From Carposina sasakii (lineage: Eukaryota; Arthropoda; Insecta; Lepidoptera; Carposinidae): a stretch of 64,000 nucleotides of DNA. Shown piece after piece: positions 1 to 13,160 of the stretch. Numbering within the stretch: position 1 is the first letter of the stretch; every line of letters starts with the position of its first letter. Location: positions 10,788,001-10,852,000 of the forward strand of contig CP053160.1 of NCBI GenBank assembly GCA_014607495.2. Reading direction: 5' to 3'. A program made the translations under genes and the position numbers. The notes below the pieces were generated by a model. That model was not told the DNA's origin, ran no database searches, and worked only from the letters and a program-made list of their open reading frames with translations.

Positions 1-54
1 GTATTCAAAATAACTTGCATTTCACAGGTCGGCTTTTAATTACTTAATTCAGTT

Positions 55-60
55 TTTATT
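55..60 (-). promoter_or_regulatory. Poly(A) signal of the serine hydrolase-like gene
   Basis: AATAAA on the minus strand, 54 nt beyond the TAG stop at 114-116. It is the only canonical hexamer seen between the stop and the window edge, so it is the likely cleavage signal. Confidence 0.6.
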
Positions 61-113
61 TGCATCGCACTACTAGTATCACAAGCCATTTAAAGGAACG
101 CCTAAGCAGCACT

Positions 114-1018
114 CTAATATTCTAAAAAGTCGATGATAATTTGGGCTATATTATGCGGCGCCTCCAGCTGCACATGGTGGGTGCCTTCCACCTCCACATA
201 CGTCACGTCGGCCGTCGCCTTCATCTGTTCTATAACGTCCAAGTAATAGTCGAGCCGCTCCCACTTCTGCCCCGGTATCGCTCTCATGTTCAACACTTTG
301 CATTTCACCTTTTTCGCGTACTCCAGCGCGGTTTCTATCGACATCATGGCTAAACCTGACACTTTTAGGCGCGGGTCCCTTTTGAAGTAATACCCCTGTT
401 TCAGCATATGCACGGGAGTCAGCGCCATGCCCCGCTTCATTAGCACTTTACAGTTCTCCCTCGACACTGACCCTTTATATGCATCGCATACCACATCGAT
501 CATCTCATCGTACTCGTAGCAAGGTATCTTTTCGGGCGACAAGTTTTCATACTGCAAATACTTGTCAATGCTCGCGCCTGTGGTTTTCACCATGCCTTTA
601 GGCTCTCTAACAGCCGGACTTACGATATCCACCGACATTATTCTATCTACATCGTCAGGGAAAGACGCTGCATACATGAAACTCAGGGCTCCACCGAGAG
701 AGTGACCTAGCAGTGTAATCTTGGACCAGTTGAAGTGCTGGACGATTCTGCGTATTAGAACTATTCCGTCCCAGAATATGTAGTAGATCATACCTGTTGG
801 GTAAGGAGAGGATAGCCCGTGGCCGGGTAAATCAATGCATAGCACTGCTGTGTCCACTGGCAGGAGTGGGATAAGGTTGTCCCAAGTTCCAGCGTTGTCC
901 TGCCACCCGTGGATGGCTATGATTGGCTGCTTGTCTCGAGGACCCCACCATCGACCGGCCACGAATCCCCATGGTACAGGGATTTCTATTTCTTCTACTT
1001 TTACTCCTGGCGGCAGTT
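114..1018 (-). CDS. Serine hydrolase-like alpha/beta hydrolase (kraken/SERHL type), 3' terminal exon
   Basis: Last coding exon of an alpha/beta-hydrolase gene on the minus strand. Translation shows the family blocks in order: PVPWGFVAGRWWGPRD, the oxyanion-side AIHGWQDN, DLPGHGLSS, the nucleophile elbow GHSLGG (Ser codon at 699-701), and a late GTHHVQLEAP carrying the probable catalytic His. This spacing and the HGWQDN/DLPGHG pair fit the 'probable serine hydrolase' (Drosophila kraken, vertebrate SERHL) family; the natural substrate is unknown. A TTTCAG acceptor places the exon start at 1018, and the open frame continues upstream of the first in-frame GTG (962), so that GTG is not the real start. 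The exon opens in phase 1, with two bases completing a codon. The stop (TAG) is at 114-116. The missing N-terminus should be one or a few short exons at higher coordinates; I could not identify them. Confidence 0.93.
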
Positions 1019-1030
1019 CTGAAATAGAAT

Positions 1031-2950
1031 AAATGGTAATTTTAAATAGGCTTGCCTTTTATCTAGTTAAGACTGAGTGCTAGCTACAAGGTAGTTAATA
1101 TAGCTTAATATTCCGAACTGATCAGCACATTTGGGGAAGTACTTAGTGAGCGATAGCTCAATACGAGCCTCAATCTTAAAGCTGGATTTCTCTTAAGCCT
1201 TCTGAAAAATACTGATCAGCTCTCGGATATCCCGGGCTTTGGTACCATGTCGCCAAACCGTGACACATTATTATTATCGGAGGTAAAACATTCTTATTTT
1301 TAAATCCAATATAATCGTAAGCTATCAAGGTTATCAACTCTTAAACACGTCTCGCGTGGTGTGTTAGGTATACAGCGGCGAGTGAAGTTCAACACGCGTT
1401 AAACACGAAACGACAACTTTGCAGGACTGACAAATGAACAACGAGCCATTGCGTGCTCGCTGGGCCTAGAATAGAACTGTAGCACTAGACATAACAACAT
1501 ATGATGACTACTGATGATACTAATCTACAATACCTAGACTTGACAATGTTGTCTGCGAGGAATTCAGAAGTCAAAGGTAAGAGTAACACTGTATTCGGAT
1601 GTCATCAAGCTGACGCTGAGTCAGAATACATATACATACATACATACACAAGGCTGCGCTCTCAAGAATGGGGTAGCCAGAACAGCAGAATCGAGAAGGA
1701 GATCAAAATAGATAGATACAATCCTTCATTGTACAAAAAAATGTTTATACAAGGCGTTAAACAAACTTAATGCCCTATGTGACATTCTCTACCAGCAAAC
1801 CTCGTTATCGTAATACGGATATCCCTACATTATGACCGCTCATGAATAATCGTACTTAATAATGTTGGCGTCATTCGTAATCTTCCTCATACGATTCACG
1901 ACATAAAGGCGGTGGAAAATCCACAAGTCAAGGAAATGCAGCTAATTAATTAAATTGATAACAGGATACTGTACTGGCTTGTCTGGCCTAAAGTAGGTCT
2001 TGTGTATAAGTATTATGAGAAACCAAAATTATGTTTTGTAGATCTACATTCTTGTCTACATATCCTAAAACTGGTAAACTTTAGGCCCGTTGCTTCTTAA
2101 GTTCAGCGAGTATTTGGTAGGATTATTATATAGTAATAGAAATTTTTCCCTGACTATGATCTCAGAGCCGTTGTTAAAACCAAAAGAATTCCCTGTCTTG
2201 GAAAGAATTTTGATCCAACCAAACCAACATGTAGCTGTTTTATATTACATATTTTTGTGCATAATGTGCTGATGTGGAGTTTCTCTAGAATACATCGCCG
2301 ATTAAGGAACTTAGGGGTGACTTAGCAACTTGTCACTGACCTTTGAAACATGGCCGTAGAATGTCCATCTTAATCCATGTGGATATGCATGTATTATTTA
2401 TACATTAGATTAGAAAGAACCCAGAAATGAACTTTGGCAACATAAATCAAGCAACGTTGATAAGATATGTGCAAATTTAATCATTACATAGCACATCATA
2501 AATTCGCACCCATTAGACTTTGGACTGTGTAATATTTACTAGTTTTTTATACAATTTTACATTGTTTGTTTGTTTAGAGTACTTGAATGTATATTTGTAA
2601 TTAATATAAAAGGCATACTACATTATGAATCCTTTGGATAATGTTTTTAGTGTTATGCGGGCACTGTATGGTGTGCTTAAAACATGCAAGACGTAGGCGT
2701 AATCAATAAATAAATTTTACAAGTGTTAATGAAGTTTGTTTACCCATATCTAAGGTCATGTGGTGTCAAGGGTAAAAATATGAGTGTATTATATGTACTT
2801 ATATGAGTATCTTGTGCTTTGAGTTACAGACAACACAAGAAGCTGAAGATTAAGATATAGGTAGCTCATAGGCAGAAAAGACATTCTTAATACTTAAATA
2901 CCTAGAACCTAGTCTAAGATATTAAGTATCTATCTAGTAGAAACACAAAG
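1031..2950. other. Non-coding stretch with SINE fragments
   Basis: No convincing exon seen. 1620-1720 and 2275-2370 carry fragments of a Metulj-like SINE (GGGGTAGCCAGAACAGCAG..., CGATTAAGGAACTT, TAGCAACTTGTCACTGACC), also found near 22.7, 23.3, 26.1, 28.2, 37.75 and 62.1 kb. The first exon of the hydrolase gene at 114-1018 may lie here or further right. Confidence 0.4.
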
Positions 2951-2958
2951 ATTGTAGG

Positions 2959-3211
2959 CATGGAGAAGGTATAAAAAAGGAGCACCGGCTAAGTATATTT
3001 TCATACAAAAATAGTGTGCCGCTGAGCGGGGGTGAAGTATGGGACGAGGGGAGCATCCTAAAATTGTAGCCCTGCCCATTTACATAGAAACCACCTAATA
3101 GTGACTAGCCAAACTACTTGCTCAATTATCAATATGGTTCAACGTCATGGCCTCACGATTGCCACAAGACTCAGTTTATATACCCACCTCCTCTTTTATA
3201 CCTTCTCCATG
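2959..3211. mobile_element. CATGGAGAAGG-TIR MITE, copy A
   Basis: A 253-bp non-autonomous element whose ends are inverted copies of CATGGAGAAGGTATAAAA. It is flanked by a perfect 8-bp direct repeat, ATTGTAGG (2951-2958 and 3212-3219). The interior matches the element at 33702-33997 in opposite orientation. An 8-bp duplication is typical of hAT elements, but the tip CATGG is not the usual CAGNG, so the superfamily is inferred. Confidence 0.85.
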
Positions 3212-3219
3212 ATTGTAGG

Positions 3220-6200
3220 ACTGGAGGTCAGCCAAATAGCTACAGCTAAAAATAGTCATGAGTTCCCTTCTTGTAACCTGTTATAAATAGAGAGATACAT
3301 ATCTACAAACAGTCAGTCCTCTACAGGTAATCACACAATGATTCTCAATGACACAATTAAACATAAACTGAAAATTAGTTATGGTGCATAAACTTAATAT
3401 AAGTTATGTCTATCCCTCTCCATTCTTAATATAAACGGCTAAGACAGAAAGGGAAAAATAGAACTCATTTTAAGTTTATGTTAAAGTAGGTTACTTAATA
3501 AACTCTTTTACAAAACCACATCTAAAAATAGACAATGTTTAAACATGACATTTCACGCAAAATGTGTTGAATATCTTTGTAATGTTTAGCTTAACAGTGT
3601 TCAAATAATTTTGTAACAAAACATTCACAGAGCTATTAATAACTAGATAAACGAAGTGTATGTACTTTGCATGTAAAAAATAGACATAAGAATTAGAATA
3701 GACACTCGTTCTCGAGCCAGGACTGAATGAATTGGGGCAGATATACGTGGATTGCAATCCCTTTTCACACACCAAGTAGAAACACTTGCCTTGTCTAGTT
3801 ATTACTTAGCTCTGTGGATTTGACGTTTAAAAGTGAGACATCTCGCTCTCACCAAATTCATCATACGGGTGCTGGCATTTAATAAAATGTTCAGTCCTCA
3901 GTGGTAAAGTAGTGCTATTTATAAATATGATAGGTTCCTAGGTCATACATACATGTATGTAGGTTAAAAATTGCAATGCAAAGAAAAAGGTTAAGTCTAT
4001 GAAACTTACTTAGTCTCTTTATTTAGTTTATGTATGTATACAGATAATCACGCCTTTATCCCTTACGGGGTAGGCAGATCACCAAGTTCCGATAGAACCA
4101 CATGGTGCCACTTCTAACCACTAGGTATTCAATTTTTAACCTACCACAAGGATGATTGTTTACTTGCTTGTAAGTATACTATTATGTCTAATAAAACAGT
4201 ATTTTAATGTAGGAACATTTATTAAGCTAGATAGCCAATATATTGAGTGTCACATAGTTATTAAACTACCCCATACTTAAAGTTCATCTAATACAAATAA
4301 AAGATTATCAAGTACCCACACAATATATACATAGCAATACACAACATATACCAATATTATATTATACATATAGAGAGACAACTTACAAACTATACTATAA
4401 ACCATAATTCAAGAGACTAATTTGACCAGAATTAGAAGAAATTAACTAGTGACGTTATAGTCAATGTTGATAATTGTCAACATGATTATAATCAAATAAG
4501 ACTTAACTGTATAAATTGTCAAAATTTCAAAATATAGTTCATTTTAACTCCAATGAAGAATAAATGCTCATGTTATAATAATAATAATAAAGCCCTTTAT
4601 CCCGATTTACGAGGTTACATGAGTTTTTAACTAATATAATTACAATATATCCCGTAACTCAGTATGCCTTTTGGCATAGGCTCTTTCCAACTCTTTCCAT
4701 TGACTTCTGTCACCGGCCACCCTTCTCCAGTGATGTCCATTGTGAGCTATATCCAGGTAGCACAATGTTTAGAATAGTTATTCTGTCAGATATTCCAATA
4801 AGTTCGTGTATATAATGTTTCATTTCGTTTTTGATCAGGAATCAGACTCCTCTATGACCTGATATCTCTCCTTTGTAAAATGCTCATGTTGGAACCCATT
4901 AAAATATTGATACGAAGAGCATTAGCCCGACCATGGCAACACTTGTACAAAATGAACTGTCAAACTAGTCTCTCGAATTATGGTTTCAAGTATATATATA
5001 AAATAAGTGGCATTGGATTCAACAGGCTGTATGTAGTAACAAAAATTGAAACATCTAGATTGTAAAATTAGAGGTTGCTATTCTGATCTGACAGTTTAGC
5101 TGGTAGAAATGCTTGGTTAAGCTCGCCCTTTTGTACAATATTATATATGTTCTATTGTTAATACTTTCTGTATATGTACAGAATTTAAGATGGTCTTTTA
5201 TTGTTCTTTAGCTAGCTTCCTTTGCCTGACCCCACTGGCAAATATACATAGGGGTTAATTATTGTATAATCAGAGAGGAAAATTGGATATGATGCAAGAC
5301 TCAATAAAACATACCTACTACTTAAGAAATCTTACGGCATTGCTTACATACCTTCATGTATTTGATGTCCATTTAATTGCTGATTCGCCATGCCGTCTTC
5401 CAAATAAATTAAATAGCACTCACTTACAGTTACACTTAGTACCTACCTAACGACTAGGTAAATCAATACCTACACTACACAAATTAAAAGATGCACAATG
5501 AAGGTGACCGCTCTCGAGCCCCGTTATAATATTCACGCGCTAAGCGAATGCTTCAAGACAGAAATGCGAGAAGAATACATACATGCGTAATCAATCGCTT
5601 TACCTTGAACGCATTAGGAAAAATAATTCGTGATAATAAATAATTATTTAATCGCGGGACATATGTAACGTTTAGCTGAAGAAAGAAAACCACGAACGAA
5701 TGACAATAGGTAGGTACTGACTGGACAATATAGACGTCAAGTTGAAGTTAGTACGAACTGCCGTAGGCCTACAGGGGCTGAGTTGTTCAGTCCATTTTTA
5801 TATAACATCCTCGGCTTACAACTCCATTTTTATATAACATCCTTGGTTTACAATGTTCTTAAAGCAAAAAATGTTAGCTCTCGTTCCGATATCTCCCTCG
5901 CACATGCAAACGTCCATTACTGCAGTTTGAGATAGACATATTTTGTGAGTGAATGGTACGACCGTGTGGTACAGCAGCACAGAAGCAAGCAAAGTAAATC
6001 CAACATGGCGTTCGTTTGTTCTGGCGGTCGGTTTGTTTGTGAATTTTTCTGTTTATTTATTCGCTCCAGTAATGTTGAGTAGAGTTTCGGTTTCTCCGTT
6101 TATCGTGTGAGATACTTAACAGTATTCTGATAGTGATTTAACCTAAGATAGTGACTTTTAATCCAAGAAAGTGACTTTTTTTCATAACCTAGTTTTTGCA

Positions 6201-6800
6201 AGATACTTAGTGTTTTGTGTTTTTTTGTTATTTGTTTATCCTTTATCATGGTTTGGATGGATGGATCATGGATGGATTTTTTGGAAGGATTGTATTTTTT
6301 TTGTGTCATTTAATTAAATTAAAATGTATTATTCTCCATAACAATAATATCCTTATTTTATTTGATAAAATGACTATCGTTACGTGTGTACATATTTCGG
6401 ATTGGGCATTTTCCCTTGTAGGAAACTAGAGAGAGAACTCTGGTTTGAGTTTTCTGCAAGTAAAAACGCCTAATTCCGGAATGTATCGTACATTTTTAAG
6501 TACCTACCTATCCCTGCATTCCATATTTATCGTCAGTTTTGCAGGGGTGAGGTAAGATGGCAACAGTGAGCTTGCCTTTGATCCTTTGATACTTTTTGTA
6601 CGCAATTACCCTTCTTCTCCGCTAGGAGTAAATGTGTTCTGTGATACTGACAGACAGCAGCAGGCAACTGACAATGACAGGCCAACAACAACTCAATGCT
6701 TTTTAGAGTTCCGTAGCCAAATGGAAAAAAAAACATAATTTAAAAAATTCAAAAACCCGACTGCAAAAAAAAAACAACCAAACTATGTAATAACAAAAAA
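3220..6800. other. Repeat-rich non-coding stretch
   Basis: No gene recognised. 3379-3480 contains an imperfect inverted repeat resembling sequence at 61905-61990. 4020-4140 holds a minus-strand fragment of the (ATGT)n-tailed SINE that is full length at 37456-37669. 5790-5850 is a two-unit ~31-bp tandem duplication around CATTTTTATATAACATCC. Confidence 0.4.
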
Positions 6801-6810
6801 ACTGAAAAGA

Positions 6811-7087
6811 TGAAAACAAGATGTCCGGTGATATAGAATTCTATAATATTACTACATATTGAAGAAAATAAAATATTTTCTAATGATGTAACATAAAAAC
6901 TGAACAGCCAGGATCCATTGAAATATTAGCTTGGCTGTCGGATAATGGATCCAGACTTTTCAGTTGTAATGTTACATCATTAGAAAATATTTTATTTTCT
7001 TCAATCAATCAATACCTATTCATTCCATAATAATACATATTATAGAATTCTAGACCACCGGACATCTACATAAGTGCTTGTTTTCAT
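6811..7087. mobile_element. Palindromic MITE
   Basis: Ends are inverted copies of TGAAAACAAGATGTCCGGTG (right copy with a short insertion), followed inward by inverted TATAGAATTCTA and a long inverted AGAAAATATTTTATTTTCTT block. The whole ~277 bp can fold on itself. No coding capacity. Confidence 0.75.
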
Positions 7088-7106
7088 ATTTTAATTTTTT
7101 AATTAC

Positions 7107-7760
7107 TAGTGGACGCCCGCGTAGACTGCAGAAAAAATATAATGTCGAAATTATCCAGGATAAAAGCATTTTTCCGGGATAAAAAGTAGCCTATATGTTA
7201 AGTGGGACCTGTCGCAATATATTCCTGGAAACTACATCGAAATCGGTCCAGCCGTTTCTGAGATTATCGTGCACAAATATCGATCCATTACAATTTATGT
7301 ATATTTATTACTAGTGAACGCCCGCGACTCCGTCCGCGCGGATTGCAGAAAAAGCGGGTGGGGCTGTGTCGGGGCACACGGCCGTTGGTTTTAACGTGAA
7401 ACGTCTATGTTAGCGAATCGCTTTTAAAGTAAAAGATTGAAATGAAAACAAGATGGACGCTGTTTTAAGTATTTTAATAAAAAAAGAACAGGTACGTAAT
7501 AGAAACATAAAATACATAGCAAATGTTTATATATTTATTGTCACTTTCTGGTTATTTTAAATAGCAGCCGCCCACGACTTCGTCCGCGTGAGGGGGCGTC
7601 GTACCCGTGCGAAGCTGGGCAGGTTGTTGTATAGACTGTAGCCTTCCTTGGTAAATGGGCTATCTAACACTGAAAGAATTTTTCAAATCAGACCAGTAGT
7701 TCCTGAGATTAGCGCGTTCAAACAAACAAACTCTTCAGCTTTATAATATTAGTATAGATA
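7107..7760. repeat. Cluster of three 'CGCCCGCGACTCCGTCCGCG' dispersed repeat fragments
   Basis: Three adjoining fragments start with variants of CGCCCGCGACTCCGTCCGCG (about 7110, 7318 and 7568). The first continues through a block ending near TTTCTGAGATTATCGTGCAC. The same block recurs at 8130-8240, 22140-22360 and 60033-60235. I believe it is the 3' end of a LINE common in Lepidoptera, but the sequence alone does not fix the clade. Confidence 0.65.
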
Positions 7761-8365
7761 TAAATACTGTCCAAATTACACTTATTTTTGTATAAATCAA
7801 TCGGTTCAAATAAACTTGACAAACACACGAAAGAATCACCACGCTATAAAGTCGGAGTCACGAGTTACACTGAATAGAAACAAGCGCGAGCGCCGGTTTC
7901 GCACAGTTATCGCAGTATCCCTCCCCCGCCCCCCCGCTTGACCCCGACACGAACTCAATGTCATAACAGCGAGCTGACTATATAAGTGAAATATTGACAC
8001 CACATTTTTGTTTCTAAGACCAATAGTTTTTTAATTATTAAGGTACGATGATATAGACCTTTTCGTTACGGTCCAGTTTTTAAACCTGGTACCCGTATGT
8101 GTCGGCGCGATTTTAAAGACGTTTCACGTCAAAAATAAAATGTCGATATTATCCGGGATAAAAAGTAGCCTATATGTTAAGTGGAACCTGTCACAACATA
8201 TTCCTGAAAACTACCTACATCCAAATCGGTTCACTCTTTGGGTCAACCCTAATGGAGAGTTACATTACATACAAGTGATCCAAAAAATAGTAATGATGTA
8301 TCACACAATAATAATTTAACTACTTTACAGTATTAAATTAATAACAATTTTACAGTACCTAGTGT

Positions 8366-8720
8366 TGACCTAATGTTGGTTTTGCCATAAAGGAGAACTG
8401 TGTAGCAGCTCTTCTGGATTTCATCTTTAGGCGACCTTAACTCTTATTCTCCACGTTGGTGGCTATTAGCCCCGAATCGCTAACTTATGCCTGACAGACC
8501 GTAACAAATCGCACCTTGGGATGGTGACCGTTGCCAAAGCAAAAGCTTTGCGATTTATTTATTTTTGGGTTGTTTAAATTCACCTCCTTTTTTGTTTGGT
8601 AGCGGTTTCATTTTTGGGATGCGAACATAGAAAGTAACATATAATTAGACAATCAACAAACAAGTGTTAATGCTTTCATGTTGAATAAATGATTTTGAAT
8701 TTTGAATTTTGAATTTTAGT
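8366..8720 (+). mobile_element. ~355-bp retroelement 3' end with (TTTTGAA)n tail, copy 1
   Basis: Nearly identical to 21784-22139. Both copies begin at GACCTAATGTTGG and end with AATAAATGATTTTGAATTTTG, a poly(A)-like signal followed by short TTTTGAA repeats. The common start and simple-repeat tail suggest a SINE or a preferred 5' truncation of a non-LTR element. No open frame. Confidence 0.7.
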
Positions 8721-11690
8721 ATTTCACTTTTATAGGTTTGAAGATTTGCATGCCAGACTTTTGGCAAAATATGTCGATCAATTTTTACATAATTATAATA
8801 TCTTCAATATAATACCCTTATTTTGTGCAAATAAAGTTTATTGTATTGCAACTAGTCACAGAATTTCCCGATACATTTGGCGCGGAAATCTTACATTGCG
8901 GATTATCAAATTAAAAATGCATTTCCTGCAAGTAATAACACTTTCGTATATAACTTTACACAGTGCTACTTGTTCAGCATTTCAGTATTAGCCTGGGTAT
9001 CACTCACACTCTGTATAATAAAAATTTTAGTAGGTTTCTGTAGATGTATATGAACCATTTACAATTTCTAAATAACAATAAAAAGAAAGTTAAGGAGGCA
9101 TCCTGTACCTACATGGACCTGAAAGTAAAAATATAAATTTTTAATCATACCTATTTTGTACCTATGAGGTCATTCTATAGAAAGGTATTTCAAAATGAAA
9201 TAGAGGTTCCTAAATCCACTTTTTCTCAAAGTTATCTATCAGTTTAAAAAGATAAACTCCTTCAAAGTAGTAAAGTGGGTATCCCCTATCCCCCTCTTAC
9301 TTTTGAACTAAGCGAGTAAATAACTTTTAGGCCCCCTAAACTATAGGTGAAAATTGGTAAAAAAAACAATCGGTAGTTTCACACATTTATAGAACCGAAA
9401 GTCAGGCAGGCAAAAAAAACAAATGCCAAACCATTGGCAATGTGAGTTTTGAAAGAAACCATATTATTATTGCGCCGACCCCATGAAAAATGGATTAAGG
9501 GCAGTAAGATGATGATTCTTAGATTTGAAAAATATAACTTTGTTGCTTATCTATATCTATCTATATTCTATTCTATCTATCATACATATAATAAAATAGT
9601 AACGGATCTATATTTCTATGCAGTTTTCAAAAATATATGGTCCTACTTATTCTTCTATGCTGGTCTGGGAGTGAAAAAAAAAACGTATAATACTACAGCT
9701 GCTTCTCTTCCCGGGCATACTGAGTTTTGTTTTATGTATTTTATGTTATGACGGAATCGTGGGCGTCCACAAGTATAAACTATATAAAATATAAAGTTAA
9801 TGTTGGTATAGTGAAAAATGATAGTGGTAGTTTGGCATATGCTATTTTTTATTTCAAATTAGTCATGAGTTGAAAAAGTACATAGCTTACAGAACCTTTC
9901 ATTGGCTGTCCGACCCCCACTTGGCTGCTTTTTTTGTTTATCCCGAAGAAAGGCAAGGGAAGTTATCTCCATACAGCCATTATCAGCCTTTTTTGTATGC
10001 AGTTACCTAGAGAAATATAGAGGAAGCTGGAAGCCTCTAACTAAAAAGGATGTTTTGAATTTGAAAAGTTGAGTTTTGAAAGTGTACTCAGATACAGGGA
10101 TTTGGTATCTCCTCTTAGGATGGATTCCAAGCTCTGAACAAGAAATTGAAACATGAAAAAATGACAGCCTCCCCCCCTTGTTTTCCCACAAGGGATCCCT
10201 TACACAGCAAAAAAATACCCTATAATGTAAGTAAAGACGTTGAAAAAGGCATAAATATAATATTATATCATGAAAAACTTGGGTTCGTTTTGAAAATGTT
10301 TAACATATTTAATAGAGTAATTAAATATATTTAATGTAATTTGTAATATAAATAAAGTGTACATAATATAGTAAAACAAACCTTCGCGGTAGCAAAAATT
10401 CCGTATTTTAAGGAATGTTCTGTTGCTATGTAATGGTATCCCTGGGTAGCACATGACAATTTTGTCAAATCATGTCAAGTCGATTTGTTTGAATCGCTTC
10501 GCATATTTGTGTGGACTAAATAAGATATTTTGGTGGTATTGATATAAATACAGTAGTGAAATGTATTGTTCGTGGTTGCAGAAGCGAGTGGCATCCAGGA
10601 CCCAACTTATTATATCACTCGTAAGTACAAAATTGAATTTCCAAACTATGGCCCTAGGCAAAAACTTAAACGGCAAATTTTAGGCAATATTCACTCTTGC
10701 TTTTTTAAATATTTGTCACAAAACTTTATTTAGTTAGTTGCTTATCCTCATAATCCCAATATTTGCTTCTGAAGCGACTTTTTAAACATTTTCTGTGTAT
10801 TGTATATTTTTGAGTAGGGTGCATATACTTTTCCATAACAAGAGACCGACCCAACAATGAATTTATTTTGAAATGTTATACTTTTTATTATCATATATAA
10901 CATTATAAATGTGAAAGTAACTCTGTCTGTCTCGCTTTTACGCCTACTGCCGCCATTTACTGAGCGGATTAATTTTAGTGATAATTTTCTCTGCGTAGCT
11001 TTGGGTGGACCCAGAAAAGGTTTAAACGCCTAGCTTGGTGGCGCCTATCACTGTAACATTTTGTAATCACTAGTTAGTATAGGTGCTAAAATTTAAATTT
11101 TCAGATAATCAAGGAAACCCATGTATGGATTATAGTAACGTTACAGCTACCGAAATATTATATCACTGGATCAATTACGGGCAGATAGAGCAGAAAACAT
11201 TTGTCGTTCATTACAAAAACATTTATCGTTCTTATGCTCAGCTTCAAAGGGCGATGGAAAAACTTATGCAAATAAAATAAAAGATATTTATTAGTTGTTA
11301 AATCCCTTTAATCTAAATAAAACACTAAAGCATTTAAAACAACGTTTCTTATTTGTACGTATGCAATAGTGGTATGAAATATAAGTATTCATAATTATGT
11401 ACTCGTAAATATACCAATTTACATTCCAGGTCTTTAGGATCACGGACAATATCACAATGGCTAAGACCATCCTTTTTTATTTTGTAAATGTGTAATGTAA
11501 ATTGTGCAAATTTTATGTTACCTATTTTTAGGCCAATACAAATTCCATTGGGTTCTCTGCAATTATTCCTACTTTTCTTTAGAAACGGATAATCTAATCT
11601 TCACTTATTAATTATTATGTATTCACCATAAAAATTAGCTGTTTAACAGAACTCAGTTGATCTTCAAAAATGCAAGCATTACATTAATTC
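8721..11690. other. Non-coding stretch
   Basis: No gene supported; the open frames here are short and AT-rich without recognisable domains. 9620-9730 carries a fragment of the (ATGT)n-tailed SINE (AATACTACAGCTGCTTCTC). 9930-9975 carries a minus-strand 3' fragment of the SINE described at 12544. Confidence 0.4.
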
Positions 11691-11691
11691 A

Positions 11692-12030
11692 CGTTTATGC
11701 TACTTAGCAATACTAGGCATTTCCTTACTAGTTAAAAGTGCTATTAAATAACGAAGGGCACTAAAAACAGCCCAAACCTGTAGAATGGAATTACGGTGCA
11801 TTATAATAGCACAAGTTTATGCTATTATGCAGCATTAGGCATTATCTTACTATTTAAAAATGCTATTGTAGACCCTTAAACATCAAAAACAGCTAAAAGC
11901 TGTATGGCGGATTTACATGACATAATGGTTTATGTTTATGCTGTTAAACAGCATTCAGCCTACTTAAAAATGCAATTGTAGAGCCAAATGTACTAAAAAC
12001 AGCTGAAAGCTGCTTTGTGTATTGATGCAC
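11692..12030 (+). repeat. Degenerate ~120-bp tandem repeat, three units
   Basis: Three consecutive units each carry, in the same order, a TTTATGCTR motif, a CATTxxGCATT-like block, a TTAAAARTGC block and a CTAAAAACAGC...GCTG block. Approximate starts are 11692, 11813 and 11933. Divergence between units is high, so the array is old. Two units contain AACAGCTRAAAGCTG, a small palindrome. Confidence 0.6.
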
Positions 12031-12224
12031 TAAAACTACAGGCATTACAAAATCATTTTGATATGCAATTATCCACCCCTTATACAGTGTAAAGCATCAT
12101 AATGGTTTCAAAATGCTCATATAAAGCATCAAGATGCTCGGTATAAGAGTTTCTACGAACCTTAAGTTCTACATAAGTTAATTATCCGTTTGTTAAAATG
12201 CTTCCTGTGTTACTTGGGTTGTTC

Positions 12225-12430
12225 GTGGTAGAAATGTCATTGAATGAAATGTCCATTAAAATTAAATTGTGAGTACACTCTAATTTTTCCCCGTCTAGTT
12301 TTTCAAGGTCAAATTGGTCAAATTTTCGGGAGGCAGTTTTTAGTAAGAAGCGCTGTTTCCAGCTTGTATACATTTCTATGCTCAGATATCAATTTTAATG
12401 GACATTTCTTTTTCATTTAATGACATTCCT
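12225..12430. repeat. Imperfect inverted repeat (old MITE)
   Basis: The left arm (GAAATGTCATTGAATG, AAATGTCCATTAAAATT) at about 12230-12270 reappears inverted at about 12388-12430. Arms of ~45 bp surround a ~120-bp spacer. Confidence 0.5.
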
Positions 12431-12543
12431 TCGCTTCTTCAGCTTTGACTAGACTATCTACCTACGCTATTGACGCTATTGGTATCGTGTAAATGCCCCA
12501 GTATGATATTTTCTTGTTGATTAAATTCTTTTTTCTACGGTAA

Positions 12544-12965
12544 GGATTCGGCGGGAAAAGCTGGAAGGGAGTGGATCTCAAGTGGATGTAATTTTCATGT
12601 GAAAATCCAGTGACGTGAAAAATCAAAGTTTATTTGTGGCTTGCTTGTGTCCGTAAAGTGATGTTTTCTGGTAGATAAGTTTTTTTTTTACTTGTGATGT
12701 GAATTTAGTGCGTGTGTATGGTTTCATATGCGGGTAAGCTAAGTAAAACTTTAGTCGTAATACGATCTCTTCATGGGCTCATGTAAGTTGTTTCTGCAAT
12801 TAATTTTGATTTTGACTTATTTTACATCCGTTCTTGAGGATTTTCTAGACGTTTCCATTCATCATCATCGTTATCATCCATCATAATTTCAGAAATTATT
12901 TACTAAAGACAATGGCTGTATGGGCTTAGTTCCCCTTGCCTTTCCTTCGGGATAAACTAAAAAAA
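12544..12965 (+). mobile_element. GATTCGGCGGG SINE, copy 1
   Basis: A ~420-bp unit starting GATTCGGCGGGAAAAGCTGG and ending CCTTCGGGATAAACTAAAAA. Flanks TCTACGGTAA (left) and TCTCTGGTAA (right) may be a decayed target-site duplication. Same orientation and same 5' start as the copies at 14381 and 14901. Confidence 0.8.
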
Positions 12966-13078
12966 TCTCTGGTAAATCACTAGGGATGTAGGTAAGAAAG
13001 AAGTAGAAAATTATCGACTTATCGTAGTAATTATTTACTTATGTTTGTATGTCAGCCGGTGAAATTGCAAATCTGACT

Positions 13079-13160
13079 ACAGTAGGGCCTCGTTAATCCG
13101 GAGAGGCAAAAACAAGACCCTTTTCGGATTATCGAGGCGTCCGGATTATAGTATGCCATA
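13079..13160. mobile_element. Pogo/Tigger-like element end (fragment)
   Basis: TACAGTAGGGCCTCGTTAATCCGG followed shortly by TTTTCGGATTATCGAGGC resembles pogo/Tigger inverted repeats (CAGTAGxxCCTCGTTAATCCG) next to a TA. Only one end is visible; no transposase. Confidence 0.45.

Noticed and set aside
141..353. Plus-strand open frame opposite the serine hydrolase exon
   Set aside because: It is antisense to a recognised catalytic domain and has no domain of its own.
11083..11280. 65-aa open frame MLKFKFSDNQGNP as a gene
   Set aside because: No recognisable domain, no splice context, and it lies in a repeat-rich gene-free stretch; not supportable.
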